From: DASWIG01 sp965371445
GTDB lineage: Bacteria > Acidobacteriota > Thermoanaerobaculia > Multivoradales > J023
Assembly (NCBI GenBank): GCA_965371445.1
Contig: CBDUYN010000019.1
Coordinates: forward strand, 29,346-93,345
Direction of reading: 5' to 3'
DNA: 64,000 nucleotides
The notes under the pieces were generated by a model that did not search any database, was not told the DNA's origin, and saw only the letters and a list, made by a program, of their open reading frames with translations. How positions within the stretch are numbered: position 1 is the stretch's first letter; each line of letters begins with the position of its first letter. Made by a program: the position numbers and the translations under genes. Below are positions 41,301 through 48,481 of this stretch, one piece after another.

Positions 41301-41649
41301 GGCGCAGGAGCGTGGCGGCGGTCATGCCGAGGCTTGATACCCCCCCGAGATGGAAGTAAAGAGAGCGCGCCAAGCCAATCAGAAGAGGGCTTGCCGCGGC
41401 GGCGAGCGCGATGCCGAGCTCCAGGAAGCTGTAGAAGGCGAGGGGATTGGCCAGGCGCTCGACGCGGCGTCCGAGCCACGCCCCTCCCAGGCCCAGGCCG
41501 CCCATGAAGATGGCCAGCACCACGGCCGTCGACGCGGTCGAGACCCCGAAGACGAGCCGCAGGTGGCGCAGCCAGGCGACCTGGTAGACCAGGGAGCAGA
41601 ATCCGGACAGGAAGAGGATGGTCGCGATCCGACCGAACGTTGGGCTCAT
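38362..41649 (-). CDS. Fused MFS / spermidine-synthase-like membrane protein
   Basis: 1,095 residues. The N-terminal ~195 residues form membrane helices (SGFCSLVYQVAWLR, MGGLGLGGAWLG, AGLYAINTGGAVVGAFL). A low-complexity Ala/Gly/Ser/Pro linker with GSPAA repeats (~205-260) follows, then a second membrane bundle to ~490. Next is a Rossmann domain like spermidine synthase (ALIVGLGTGTSAGWMAH, VDVIELEPAIGRFA, YGDGREL) and a C-terminal helical/TPR-like region of ~300 residues. The usual catalytic Asp segment of spermidine synthase is replaced by SVPSNPYRAGMSDFF, as in many fused MFS relatives. True aminopropyl transfer is therefore doubtful. It starts 15 bases after the NYN gene, so they are co-transcribed. 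Confidence 0.85.
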   Translation of the reverse strand: MSPTFGRIATILFLSGFCSLVYQVAWLRHLRLVFGVSTASTAVVLAIFMGGLGLGGAWLGRRVERLANPLAFYSFLELGIALAAAASPLLIGLARSLYFHLGGVSSLGMTAATLLRLALSVLILGIPTTLMGGTLPAVAKAVERDSDRGRRLVAGLYAINTGGAVVGAFLTTFLLLELLGVRQTLWISSALNLLLFVVVRSMSRQSAYVAAAGSPAAGSPAAGEPEPRDAEPAPAETAPSPAPETAGSGSPAAGSPAAGSRAAARLILAAAFIVGFVFFLMELVWYRMLGPVLGGSSFTFGLILAVALAGIAIGGALYSFGPAGRRPTLQALAWTCVLEGLCLAFPYALGDDVPLLAAVLRQLDTLGFSGLVFSWTMIVCLVVLPAAIVSGYQFPLLVALLGSGRDEVGKQVGMAYAWNTFGAIAGSLAGGFGLIPLFGAPRLWWMSALFLVFLGLMIAASSSALSRRLRGLAGPVATAAVTLACCLAAGPTAFWRHTPVGAGRLKVDFHDVNKLRNKRHAVRRSMVREADGIESSVALMQTNELSFFVNGKSDGSALSDAPTQVWCSLVGGLLHPAPQEALIVGLGTGTSAGWMAHVESIRRVDVIELEPAIGRFAEEFAPVTFDSLNNPKVNLTYGDGRELVLTTPERYDVITSVPSNPYRAGMSDFFSQDFYRGLSRRLKPGGIFLQWVQGYEIDADVMRLVYSTISSVFPQVETWQIHDTDLLLVATLEPLRHDFDRIRRQAAEEPFASALRWLWKVEGAEGFFSGFVAGPALAKHLAQAESRISTDDQPLVEFGFARNVGRTGLFNPAQLHELARRLGADRPSSFLGAPLDWGEVEEARQIRILDRTLIKPTAIRVLAERLPRHNARAAYAEGDFNAIRRHWFDESNPQPPRHPMDYLMAAETLVNLRDERAPAALEELGRQFPTEAAFLAARRSYLADDLEAATSHLARALGHFHRSPWIFRPAAVQGLALVEQVAAKGSREHAERLLTALAEPLPVLILESARQETRVRLLGEVDFPRHCVEVLEPFEPHTMWEEAFLRLRLECYSQTGHPLQEEAREDLETFLEAAPPTELDPSLLGPPAQVNPEAR
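40871..40915. repeat. 15-bp tandem repeat inside the spermidine-synthase-like gene, tract 1
   Basis: Two perfect copies of GATCCGGCGGCCGGC and one degenerate copy in tandem. On the coding (minus) strand it encodes GSPAA repeats in the linker between the two membrane bundles. Its reverse complement differs by only two bases per unit from the repeat at the window end. Confidence 0.85.
40981..41020. repeat. 15-bp tandem repeat inside the spermidine-synthase-like gene, tract 2
   Basis: The same GATCCGGCGGCCGGC unit: a partial copy, one perfect copy at 40994-41008, and a further partial copy. It lies 65 bases from tract 1, encodes AAGSPAAGSPAAG in the same linker and keeps the frame. Confidence 0.85.
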
Positions 41650-41664
41650 CCCTGCGCCGTCGCC

Positions 41665-42504
41665 TCAGAGCCTGGAGGCGAGCTCGAGGTTGACGGCCTG
41701 GAGACCCTCGGCACGGTCCGATTCCGCGAGCTCGAACTCGAAGATGAAGCTCCGGCTCGGGAGGTTCGTAGGACGCACCGCGTCGGGGAGGCTTGAGTTG
41801 CGAAAGTAGGCCGTCTCGTAGGGCGAGTCGGGATGGCGGGCGTCCGTGAACCAGAGCCCGGGGCCGATCAGGTTCAGGAAACGCATGTAGCCGAACCCGC
41901 GCTCCTGCTCGTTCCAATAGCACCAGCCACGGACCCGCGAGCCGATCTCCCCCCACTCCACGCGGTTGGCGGTGCCTCTCGTGATCGGGATCATATCGGG
42001 GATCAGGAAACCCGGGACGAAAAGGTCGACTTCTTCCCGGAGGGCGGTAGAGGTGTTGTCGAGCCCCACGAGCTCGACTCGGCAGCCTTTGTTCTGCATC
42101 GCCCGCACGACGTTGACGAAGTCACCGTCGCCACTTGCCAGGAGGATTCGGTCGAGCTTCTCGCACTGGACCATCGCGTCGACGGCGAGGTCCAGGTCGG
42201 CGTCGGCCTTGCCGTAGCGGTTTCCCGACTCGTCGCGGTACCATTTCACTTCCTTGACGATCACCTTGTAGCCGTAGTCGCGTAGCTTCGAGTGGAAGCT
42301 CGTGGCACCGTCGCGGTAGGTTTGGTCCCTGGCCGCTCGGTCGGTGTCGAAAGTGACGTAGGCATTGAGCCGTACGGGCTCGGCGTTGTCACGGCAGGCA
42401 AAAGCACGCAGCAGGTCGTACTGCATGCGTTGACCACCGTTGCGGTACATGTTGGCGACGTCGGCGTAGATACCGACTCTGGCGGTAGAGTTCTTTTGAA
42501 TCAT
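41665..42504 (-). CDS. NYN-domain (LabA/DUF88-like) nuclease fused to a cold-shock-like domain
   Basis: 279 residues. Residues ~8-165 form a NYN/PIN-like domain with the acidic residues of the active site: Asp15 in GIYADVANMY, the Asp cluster in KADADLDLAVD, and LLASGDGDFVNVV. Residues ~185-275 resemble a cold-shock domain: RGWCYWNEQERGFGYMRF parallels the GxVxWFNxxKGFGF strand pair, LWFTDAR the second RNA-binding motif, and EGLQAVNLEL the usual ending. Inferred role: a metal-dependent RNase with an RNA-binding module. GGAG lies about 7 bases before the ATG. It is followed after 15 bases by the spermidine-synthase-like gene. Confidence 0.8.
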   Translation of the reverse strand: MIQKNSTARVGIYADVANMYRNGGQRMQYDLLRAFACRDNAEPVRLNAYVTFDTDRAARDQTYRDGATSFHSKLRDYGYKVIVKEVKWYRDESGNRYGKADADLDLAVDAMVQCEKLDRILLASGDGDFVNVVRAMQNKGCRVELVGLDNTSTALREEVDLFVPGFLIPDMIPITRGTANRVEWGEIGSRVRGWCYWNEQERGFGYMRFLNLIGPGLWFTDARHPDSPYETAYFRNSSLPDAVRPTNLPSRSFIFEFELAESDRAEGLQAVNLELASRL

Positions 42505-42638
42505 GGTGGATCTCCGGAGTTACATCCAAGAACGTGGATAAGTTCCTTGGCTTCTCGTCCGCCGGCACCTCGGACGCGGCGACGTCCCGCCCTCTCAGGA
42601 CGTCTCCGCAGGGCTTGGCGGACCCTTCTACTTGGGCC
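42505..42638 (-). promoter_or_regulatory. Intergenic region dctP to NYN gene with inverted repeat
   Basis: 134 bases. GACGTCC (42581-42587) and GGACGTC (42598-42604) form a 7-bp stem with a 10-base loop, downstream of the dctP-like stop on the minus strand. No U-tract follows, so it could be an mRNA-end hairpin or an operator. Confidence 0.35.
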
Positions 42639-43751
42639 TCAGGTCTCGGCAAAAGCAAACCGGGCGTAGGCCAGCTCGGCGGTACCGAACCAGCGGTAGG
42701 CTTCCTGGCGGGCTTTCTTCCAGGCCTGGTAGACCTTGTCGTAGGCGGCGTCGGCGGCGGCCTGCTCCTCGAGCATCTCGATGGCCGTCGCCTGCGCCGC
42801 GCGCATCAGCTCGTCGGGGAAAGGACGAATGTCCACTCCCGCGTCGAGGAGCCTGGTCAGGGCGGCAGGGTTCAACTGATCGTAGCGTGCCTGCATCACC
42901 GTCGCCGACTCCGCGGCGGCGGTGGCGAAGATTTCCTGGTAGTCCTTGGGGAGCTTGCCCCAGGCGTCGAGGTTGACGTGGTAGGAGAGCGAGGGCCCCG
43001 GCTCCCACCATCCAGGGTAGTAGTAGTAACGGGCCACCTTGTGGAAGCCCAGCTTCTCGTCGTCATAGGGGCCGACCCACTCGGTGGCGTCGATTGCTCC
43101 GCGCTCCAGCGCCGGATAGATGTCGCCGCCGGCCAGCACCTGCACCGTCGCCCCGAGGCGGCTCATGACCTCGCCACCGAGGCCGGGGATGCGCATCTTG
43201 AGGCCCTGGAGGTCGGCCGAGCTCGTGATCTCGCGCTTGAACCAGCCTCCCATCTGCGTCCCGGTGTTGCCCGCCGGGAAGGTGCGGAGGTTGAAGTCGG
43301 CAAAGAGCTCGTTCATCAGCTCCAGGCCGCCGCCCTGGGTGAGCCAGGCCGTCTGCTGGCGTGATGTCAGGCCGAAGGGCACACAGGCGTCGAAGGCGAG
43401 GGCCGGGTTCTTGCCGATGTAGTAGTAGCTTGCGGTCTGGCCGACCTGGACGGCCCCCTGCTGGGCCGCGTCCATGACCTGGAGGCCCGGCACGATCTCG
43501 CCCATCGCATAGACGCGGATCTGGAAACGGCCGCCGGTCATCGCCGCGACCCTCTCGGCCAGGACCTCCGAGGCGCCAAAAATCGTGTCGAGGCTGCGGG
43601 GAAAGCTCGACGCCAGGCGCCAGGTCACGGACTTCGCGGTGTGGACGGCGGGCCCCTCGCCGCCGCTCTGGCCGGCCCCGCCGCAGGCGGTCACGACCCC
43701 GGCGCCTGCGACGCCGGTCAGGGTCTTCTTGAGAAACTTCCTACGGTTCAT
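42639..43751 (-). CDS. dctP: TRAP transporter solute-binding lipoprotein, TakP-like (DctP family)
   Basis: 370 residues. The N-terminus has a twin-arginine start (MNRRKFLKK), a hydrophobic stretch and a lipobox ending at Cys23 (VVTAC), so it is exported and lipid-anchored. The mature part matches DctP proteins: MGEIVPGLQVMDAAQQG, FGLTSRQQTAW, the conserved ligand Arg in LKMRIPGLGGE, GNTGTQMGGWF and ATEWVGPYDD. The Gln of NTGTQ and the Glu-Trp of ATEW match the sites I recall as ligand/Na+ binding in the 2-oxoacid protein TakP, so 2-oxoacids are the likely ligands. The only membrane subunits in the window are dctQ/dctM, 4.3 kb away on the other strand. Confidence 0.9.
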   Translation of the reverse strand: MNRRKFLKKTLTGVAGAGVVTACGGAGQSGGEGPAVHTAKSVTWRLASSFPRSLDTIFGASEVLAERVAAMTGGRFQIRVYAMGEIVPGLQVMDAAQQGAVQVGQTASYYYIGKNPALAFDACVPFGLTSRQQTAWLTQGGGLELMNELFADFNLRTFPAGNTGTQMGGWFKREITSSADLQGLKMRIPGLGGEVMSRLGATVQVLAGGDIYPALERGAIDATEWVGPYDDEKLGFHKVARYYYYPGWWEPGPSLSYHVNLDAWGKLPKDYQEIFATAAAESATVMQARYDQLNPAALTRLLDAGVDIRPFPDELMRAAQATAIEMLEEQAAADAAYDKVYQAWKKARQEAYRWFGTAELAYARFAFAET

Positions 43752-43871
43752 GGCGGCTCCCCGTCGATATCGGTGAAAATCTCTCCCCAGGGGATCAGAT
43801 CCGGTATCATATCACCGACCGGGGCCGTTCGGTACCAGGACTTTCGCGAGGCGCGGTAAGGTAAAGCCGAT
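43752..43871. promoter_or_regulatory. Divergent region dctP / DUF2784 gene with operator-like repeats
   Basis: On the minus strand TATGAT lies inside the near-palindrome GGTGATATGATACC (about 43803-43816), upstream of dctP. A separate inverted pair TCGGTGA (43770-43776) and TCACCGA (43812-43818) brackets it. The layout resembles a regulated promoter; the regulator is not identifiable. Confidence 0.35.
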
Positions 43872-44240
43872 ATGCTGAGGTTCTTGGCCGACGCGCTCGT
43901 CCTCCTGCACGCCGCTTTCGTCGTCTTCGTCGTCTTCGGAGGACTGCTCGTCCTCTACCGGCGCGGATTCCTCTACCTCCACCTGCCGGCCGCGGTGTGG
44001 GGCTTCCTGATCGAGGTCCGGGGTTGGGTCTGCCCGCTGACCTACCTGGAGAACGACCTGCGGCGAAGGGCCGGCGAGGCCGGCTTCGAAGGCGGATTCG
44101 TCGAGCACTATGTGATCCCGGTTCTCTACCCCGAAGCGCTCGACCGCGACCTCCAATACGTCCTGGGGGCGCTCGTGGTTGCCGTGAACGTCGCCGTCTA
44201 TGGTTGGGTGGTCTACCGCCTGCGGCGGCGAGGGCCGTAG
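43872..44240 (+). CDS. DUF2784 family membrane protein
   Basis: 122 residues with three or four hydrophobic segments (LADALVLLHAAFVVFVVFGGLLVLY, LPAAVWGFLIEVRGWVCPLTYLEN, YVLGALVVAVNVAVYGWVVY). The signature LIEVRGWVCPLTYLENDLRRRAG and EGGFVEHYVIPVLYP is that of DUF2784. Function unknown. Its stop is 2 bases from the convergent stop of the Nif3-like gene. Confidence 0.85.
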   Translation: MLRFLADALVLLHAAFVVFVVFGGLLVLYRRGFLYLHLPAAVWGFLIEVRGWVCPLTYLENDLRRRAGEAGFEGGFVEHYVIPVLYPEALDRDLQYVLGALVVAVNVAVYGWVVYRLRRRGP

Positions 44241-44242
44241 GG

Positions 44243-45007
44243 CTACACCGGGTTCGGCACGTCGAGGAATTCGACCTCGATTCCAAAACGTTCCGCCAGG
44301 TGCTCGCCGAGCGCCCGGACGCCGAGCCTCTCCGTGGCGTAGTGCCCGGCGGCCAGGTAGTGGACGCCGGCCTCGCGGGCGACGTTGGTGACCCACTCGC
44401 TGGCCTCGCCGGTCAGGAAAGCGTCATAGCCCGCGGCGATCGCTTCGTAAAGCGCCCTCGGCGCGGCGCCGGAGACGACGGCGAGGCTCGGGACCGGATC
44501 CGGCCCCGAGCCCAGTAGGAGAGGCTCTTGGGCGAAGATCTCCGTCGTCCTCGCGACGAGCTCAGCCACCGAGACCGGCTCCGGAAAGCGTCCCGCGAAC
44601 CCCACGCTCTCGCCGGCGGCGGACGAGAAAGGGACGACGCCGACGAGGCCGTAGGCGCGGACCGCGAGAGCGTTGTTGCCGAGCTCTCCGTGGCGGTCGA
44701 GCGGCAAGTGGTAGGCGATCAGGTTGAGCTCGCACTCGACGAGCTCGCGTACCCGGCGGTACTGGAGGCCGGTCAGGACCGGCGAGTCGCCCTTCCAGAA
44801 GATCCCGTGGTGGACCAGAACGGCGTCGGCGCGCCGCTCGCGCGCCGCGGCAAAGAGCTCGCGGCAGGCCGAGACCCCGGTGACGAGGCGGCGGACCCGA
44901 GAGCGTCCCTCGACCTGCAGCCCGTTCGGGCAGTAGTCCTCGCCGCCGGCGGCGAGGAGCTCGTCGAGGTAGGCGACGAGCTCGCGGCGATCGACGCCCT
45001 CAGCCAT
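44243..45007 (-). CDS. Nif3-like dinuclear metal centre protein
   Basis: 254 residues from the ATG at 45007. Metal-binding motifs of the Nif3/YbgI family: VLVHHGIFWKGD, AYHLPLDRHGELGNN, and AGHYATERLG near the C-terminus. YCPNGLQVEG near the start is also typical. Members form hexameric rings with a two-metal site and are often named GTP cyclohydrolase 1 type 2 homologue, though that activity is not general. It overlaps the end of the upstream HD-GYP gene by 8 bases, so the two are co-translated. Confidence 0.9.
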   Translation of the reverse strand: MAEGVDRRELVAYLDELLAAGGEDYCPNGLQVEGRSRVRRLVTGVSACRELFAAARERRADAVLVHHGIFWKGDSPVLTGLQYRRVRELVECELNLIAYHLPLDRHGELGNNALAVRAYGLVGVVPFSSAAGESVGFAGRFPEPVSVAELVARTTEIFAQEPLLLGSGPDPVPSLAVVSGAAPRALYEAIAAGYDAFLTGEASEWVTNVAREAGVHYLAAGHYATERLGVRALGEHLAERFGIEVEFLDVPNPV

Positions 45008-46112
45008 TCGCCTCGCCCGCCCGCGAAAGCTTGAGGTTGCGCTCCTCCTCCTCGACCTGCATGCGGCGTTGGACGATCTCGAACTCGTGCTGACACCTCG
45101 AAAACGCATCGACCAAGACGGGGTCGAAGTGTTTGCCGGTGTCGATCTCGATGCGGCGTACCGCCTCCGCGTGGTCCTCGGCCTGCTTGTAGGGACGGCG
45201 GCTGGTGATCGCGTCGTAGGCGTCGGCGAGGGCGACGATGCGGGCGGACAGCGGGATGTCGAGCCCCGAGATGCCATGGGGATAGCCCCGGCCGTCCCAG
45301 CGCTCGTGGTGATAGAAGCAGATCTCCATGGCCATGTTGAGGAAGCTCGTTCCTGAGAAGTGCTTCAGCACCGAACGCAGGGTCTCGCCGCCGATCATCG
45401 TGTGGCGGCGCATGATCTCCCTCTCTTCGTCGGTCAGGGGGCCCGGCTTTCGCAGGATGGCGTCGGGGATGCCGACCTTGCCGATGTCGTGCAGCGGTGA
45501 AGACTTGAAGACCGAGCTGATGAGCTCTTCGTCGACCTGGTAGGGGCTCTCGGAGAGGGCACCGGCAAGGATCCGGCTGTACTCGGCCATGCGCTCCAGG
45601 TGGAGCCCCGTCTCCGAGTCGCGGGACTCGGCGAGCTTGGCGAGCGTCATCAAGGCCAGGTCTCGGGTGCGGCGGATCTCCTCGGTCTTTTCAAGGACCT
45701 TGCGCTCGAGGTGCTCCTTGTAGTCGCGGTTCTGGCGGATCAGCTGGCGTCGCTCGAGAGCGCGTTCGGCCGTGTTGTGCAGGTCTTCGAGCTCGAAAGG
45801 CTTGGCGATGTAGTCGTAGGCCCCGGTGCGCAGGCACTCGCGCACGGTCGACAGGTCGCGCAGACCCGAGACCATGACCACCTGGATGTCCTCGTTGATC
45901 TCCTTGAACTGGCCGAGCAGCTCCAGGCCCGAAGAGCCCGGCATCTCGATGTCAAGGAGGATCAAAGTCGGGGGGTCCTGGCTCGCCGCGATGCGCAGGG
46001 CCTTCTGGCCGTCCTCGGTATGCTGCGCCCGAAAGCCAAGGAAGTCGAGCTGGGAGACCACCAGCTCGCGGACCGTTGACTCGTCGTCGACAACCAGGAT
46101 GTATTCTTCCAT
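45000..46112 (-). CDS. Response regulator with HD-GYP c-di-GMP phosphodiesterase domain
   Basis: 370 residues. Receiver domain ~3-120 with acidic VVDDE, phospho-acceptor Asp54 (LILLDIEMPG) and YIAKPF; a coiled linker ~120-150 (EHLERKVLEKTEEIRR); then an HD-GYP domain with His208-Asp209 (HDIGKVGIPD) and the full HHERWDGRGYP motif. It should hydrolyse cyclic di-GMP under control of phosphorylation by a histidine kinase that is not in the window. TAGAAT at 46139-46144 is a possible -10 about 27 bases before the ATG. It overlaps the Nif3-like gene downstream. Confidence 0.92.
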   Translation of the reverse strand: MEEYILVVDDESTVRELVVSQLDFLGFRAQHTEDGQKALRIAASQDPPTLILLDIEMPGSSGLELLGQFKEINEDIQVVMVSGLRDLSTVRECLRTGAYDYIAKPFELEDLHNTAERALERRQLIRQNRDYKEHLERKVLEKTEEIRRTRDLALMTLAKLAESRDSETGLHLERMAEYSRILAGALSESPYQVDEELISSVFKSSPLHDIGKVGIPDAILRKPGPLTDEEREIMRRHTMIGGETLRSVLKHFSGTSFLNMAMEICFYHHERWDGRGYPHGISGLDIPLSARIVALADAYDAITSRRPYKQAEDHAEAVRRIEIDTGKHFDPVLVDAFSRCQHEFEIVQRRMQVEEEERNLKLSRAGEANG

Positions 46113-46154
46113 CAGGCCCCACAGGTTAGATCCGCCTCATTCTACAGACTTTGA

Positions 46155-46181
46155 CGCCGCCGGGAAAAGCTCCCGGCGGCG
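46155..46181 (-). terminator. Hairpin between pnp and the HD-GYP gene
   Basis: A perfect 11-bp inverted repeat (CGCCGCCGGGA / TCCCGGCGGCG) with the 5-base loop AAAGC, starting 34 bases after the pnp stop on the minus strand. The stem is very GC-rich. The following minus-strand sequence (TCAAAGTCTG) is a poor U-tract, so termination may be partial, or the hairpin may protect the pnp mRNA 3' end. Confidence 0.6.
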
Positions 46182-46214
46182 CCGTGCGCCCCGACTCAGA
46201 CGCCAGTCGGCGGA

Positions 46215-48473
46215 TCAGCGTCCGCGGCCACCGCCACGCCCGCCGCCGCCGCCCCGTCCACCGGGCGGACCGTCGCCCCGTCCACGCCCACCGCGTCCAC
46301 GGGGCGGACCGTCGTAACGCCGCCTCGGCGGCTCGTCCTCGGCGCCCTCGGGCGGCCGGTGCGGATCGGTGGCGGGATCGTAGCTCGGGTCCGCAAGGAG
46401 CACGGCCTTACGCGACAGCCGGATGCGGCGTCCGTCGGGGTCGACCTCCAGGGCCTTGACCTCCACCTGGTCCCCTTCGCGCAGGATGTCGGTGACCTCA
46501 CGGACCCGGAAAGGGGCGAGCTCGCTGATGTGCAGCAGCCCCTCGGTCCCTGGCAGGATCTCGACGAAAGCGCCGAAGTTCTCGATCCGGGTCACGAGCC
46601 CAGTGTAGACCTTGTCGACCTCCGGGATCTCGGTCAGCTTCTCGATCATCGAGATGGCGCGTTGGGCCGACGCGCCGTCGGGTGAGGCCACGACGACCTT
46701 GCCGTCGCTGTCGATCTCGACCTCACAGCCCGTCTCCTCCTGGATCGAGCGGATCGTCTTGCCTCCGGGACCGATGATGTCGCGGATCTTGTCGCGCGCC
46801 ACATGCATGGTGAAAAGCCGCGGCGCGCGCTCCGAGATCTCCGGCCGTGGCTCCGCGATCACCGCGGCCATCTTGTCGAGGATCTCCAGGCGTCCCTTGC
46901 GGGCCTGCTCCAGGGCAGTCCCCATGATCTCCCGGTCGATGCCGCCGATCTTGATGTCCATCTGCAGCGCCGTGATCCCGTCGCGGGTGCCGGCGACCTT
47001 GAAGTCCATGTCGCCGTGGTGGTCTTCCTGGCCGGCGATGTCCGAGAGGACGGCGAAACGCTCGCCGCGCTTGATCAGCCCCATGGCCACCCCCGCCACC
47101 GGCGCGAGCATCGGGACACCAACGTCGAAAAGCGCCAGCGAGGCGCCGCAGACCGTCGCCATCGACGACGAGCCGTTGGACTCCAGGATGTCGGAGACCA
47201 GCCGGATGGTGTAGGGGAAGTCGTCCTCGTGCGGCAGGACCGGCGTCAGCGCTCGCCGCGCCAGCACGCCGTGGCCGATCTCGCGCCGTCCTGGGCCGCG
47301 CAGGAACTTCACCTCGCCCACCGAGAACGGCGGGAAGTTGTAGTGCAGGAGGAACTTCTGGAGGGTCTCGCCCTCGTATTCCTCAATGATCTGGGCGTCG
47401 CGGCGGGTGCCGAGAGTGGCGGAGACGAGAGCCTGGGTTTCGCCGCGGGTGAAAAGCGCCGAGCCGTGGGTGCGCGGCAGCACATCCGTCTGGACGTCGA
47501 TCGAGCGGATCTCGTCCAACCGGCGGTTGTCGAAGCGCCGCCCGGCCTCGAGCACCGCCTCGCCGAGAAGCTCCTCTTCGAGGACCGTGACGACGCGCTT
47601 GACCTGCTCGTAGCGCTCCGGATCCTCTTGCTTCATGTCCCCGGTGTAGCCCTTGATCACCTCGTCGACCGCTTTCTTGCGGGCGAACTTCTCCGCCGTG
47701 TGCAGGGCCTTGTTCAGGTCCTCGCGGATGGCCCCTGAGACCTCCTGAAAAAACTCCTGGGTATAGGTCTCGGGGATCTCCCACATGGGTTTCTCAAGCC
47801 CCGTGTCCCGGAACATCTCGTGCTGGGCGTGGATGATCGGCTGGAGCTCGGCATGGCCGCGGAAGATGGCGTCCAGGACAACGTCCTCCGGCAACTGGTT
47901 GGCGGCCGCCTCCACCATGACGATAGCGTCTTCGGTGCCGACCACGATCAGGTCGAGCTCCGAGACCTCGCGCTCGCCCGAGGTGGGGTTAAAGAGGATC
48001 TCGCCGTCGATGATGCCAACCCGCACGGCTCCTACCGGATGGTAGAAGGGGATCTCCGAGAGCACGAGCGCGGTCGAGGCGCCGTTGATCGCCAGGATGT
48101 CGGGGTCGTTCTTGCCGTCGGCCGAGAGCACGAACGAGATCACCTGGGTCTCGCCGGTGTAGCCCTCGGGAAAGAGCGGCCGGAGCGGCCGGTCGGTCAG
48201 ACGGGCCGAGATGGTCTCTTTCTCGCTCGGCCGGCCCTCACGCTTGAAAAAGCCGCCCGGAATCCGGCCGCCGGCGGCGCTGTACTCGCGATACTCGATC
48301 GTCAAGGGTAAAAAGGGACGCGGAGCCGTCGCCTCGCCCGCCATGCAGGCGGTGGTCAAGACCACCGTGCCGCCTGAGCGTACGACGCAGGATCCGCCGG
48401 CCTGTTTGGCGATTTCGCCAGTTTCGAGCGACAAGCCGTTCGCTCCGATGGGAATGTCTCGTTTGATCTTCAT
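46215..48473 (-). CDS. pnp: Polyribonucleotide nucleotidyltransferase (PNPase)
   Basis: 752 residues. Two RNase PH-like halves (FKREGRPSEKETISARLTDRP in the first; GRREIGHGVLARRAL and GSSSMATVCG in the second), a KH domain near 570 (IIGPGGKTIRSI), an S1 domain ~620-690 (GAFVEILPGTEGLLHISEL) and a long Arg/Gly/Pro-rich tail (~705-752) with RGG-type repeats. Phosphorolytic 3'-5' exoribonuclease, RNA degradosome component. AAGGA precedes the ATG. It lies 8 bases after rpsO, the classical rpsO-pnp arrangement, so it is probably co-transcribed with rpsO. Confidence 0.97.
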   Translation of the reverse strand: MKIKRDIPIGANGLSLETGEIAKQAGGSCVVRSGGTVVLTTACMAGEATAPRPFLPLTIEYREYSAAGGRIPGGFFKREGRPSEKETISARLTDRPLRPLFPEGYTGETQVISFVLSADGKNDPDILAINGASTALVLSEIPFYHPVGAVRVGIIDGEILFNPTSGEREVSELDLIVVGTEDAIVMVEAAANQLPEDVVLDAIFRGHAELQPIIHAQHEMFRDTGLEKPMWEIPETYTQEFFQEVSGAIREDLNKALHTAEKFARKKAVDEVIKGYTGDMKQEDPERYEQVKRVVTVLEEELLGEAVLEAGRRFDNRRLDEIRSIDVQTDVLPRTHGSALFTRGETQALVSATLGTRRDAQIIEEYEGETLQKFLLHYNFPPFSVGEVKFLRGPGRREIGHGVLARRALTPVLPHEDDFPYTIRLVSDILESNGSSSMATVCGASLALFDVGVPMLAPVAGVAMGLIKRGERFAVLSDIAGQEDHHGDMDFKVAGTRDGITALQMDIKIGGIDREIMGTALEQARKGRLEILDKMAAVIAEPRPEISERAPRLFTMHVARDKIRDIIGPGGKTIRSIQEETGCEVEIDSDGKVVVASPDGASAQRAISMIEKLTEIPEVDKVYTGLVTRIENFGAFVEILPGTEGLLHISELAPFRVREVTDILREGDQVEVKALEVDPDGRRIRLSRKAVLLADPSYDPATDPHRPPEGAEDEPPRRRYDGPPRGRGGRGRGDGPPGGRGGGGGRGGGRGR

Positions 48474-48481
48474 AAACGTCC

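Noticed and set aside
38362..41649. Naming the fused membrane protein as spermidine synthase (speE)
   Set aside because: The Rossmann fold is there but the catalytic loop differs and the protein has large extra membrane parts; only a family-level name is justified.
42598..42638. Terminator after dctP
   Set aside because: Only a 7-bp stem without U-tract; kept as an undefined inverted repeat.
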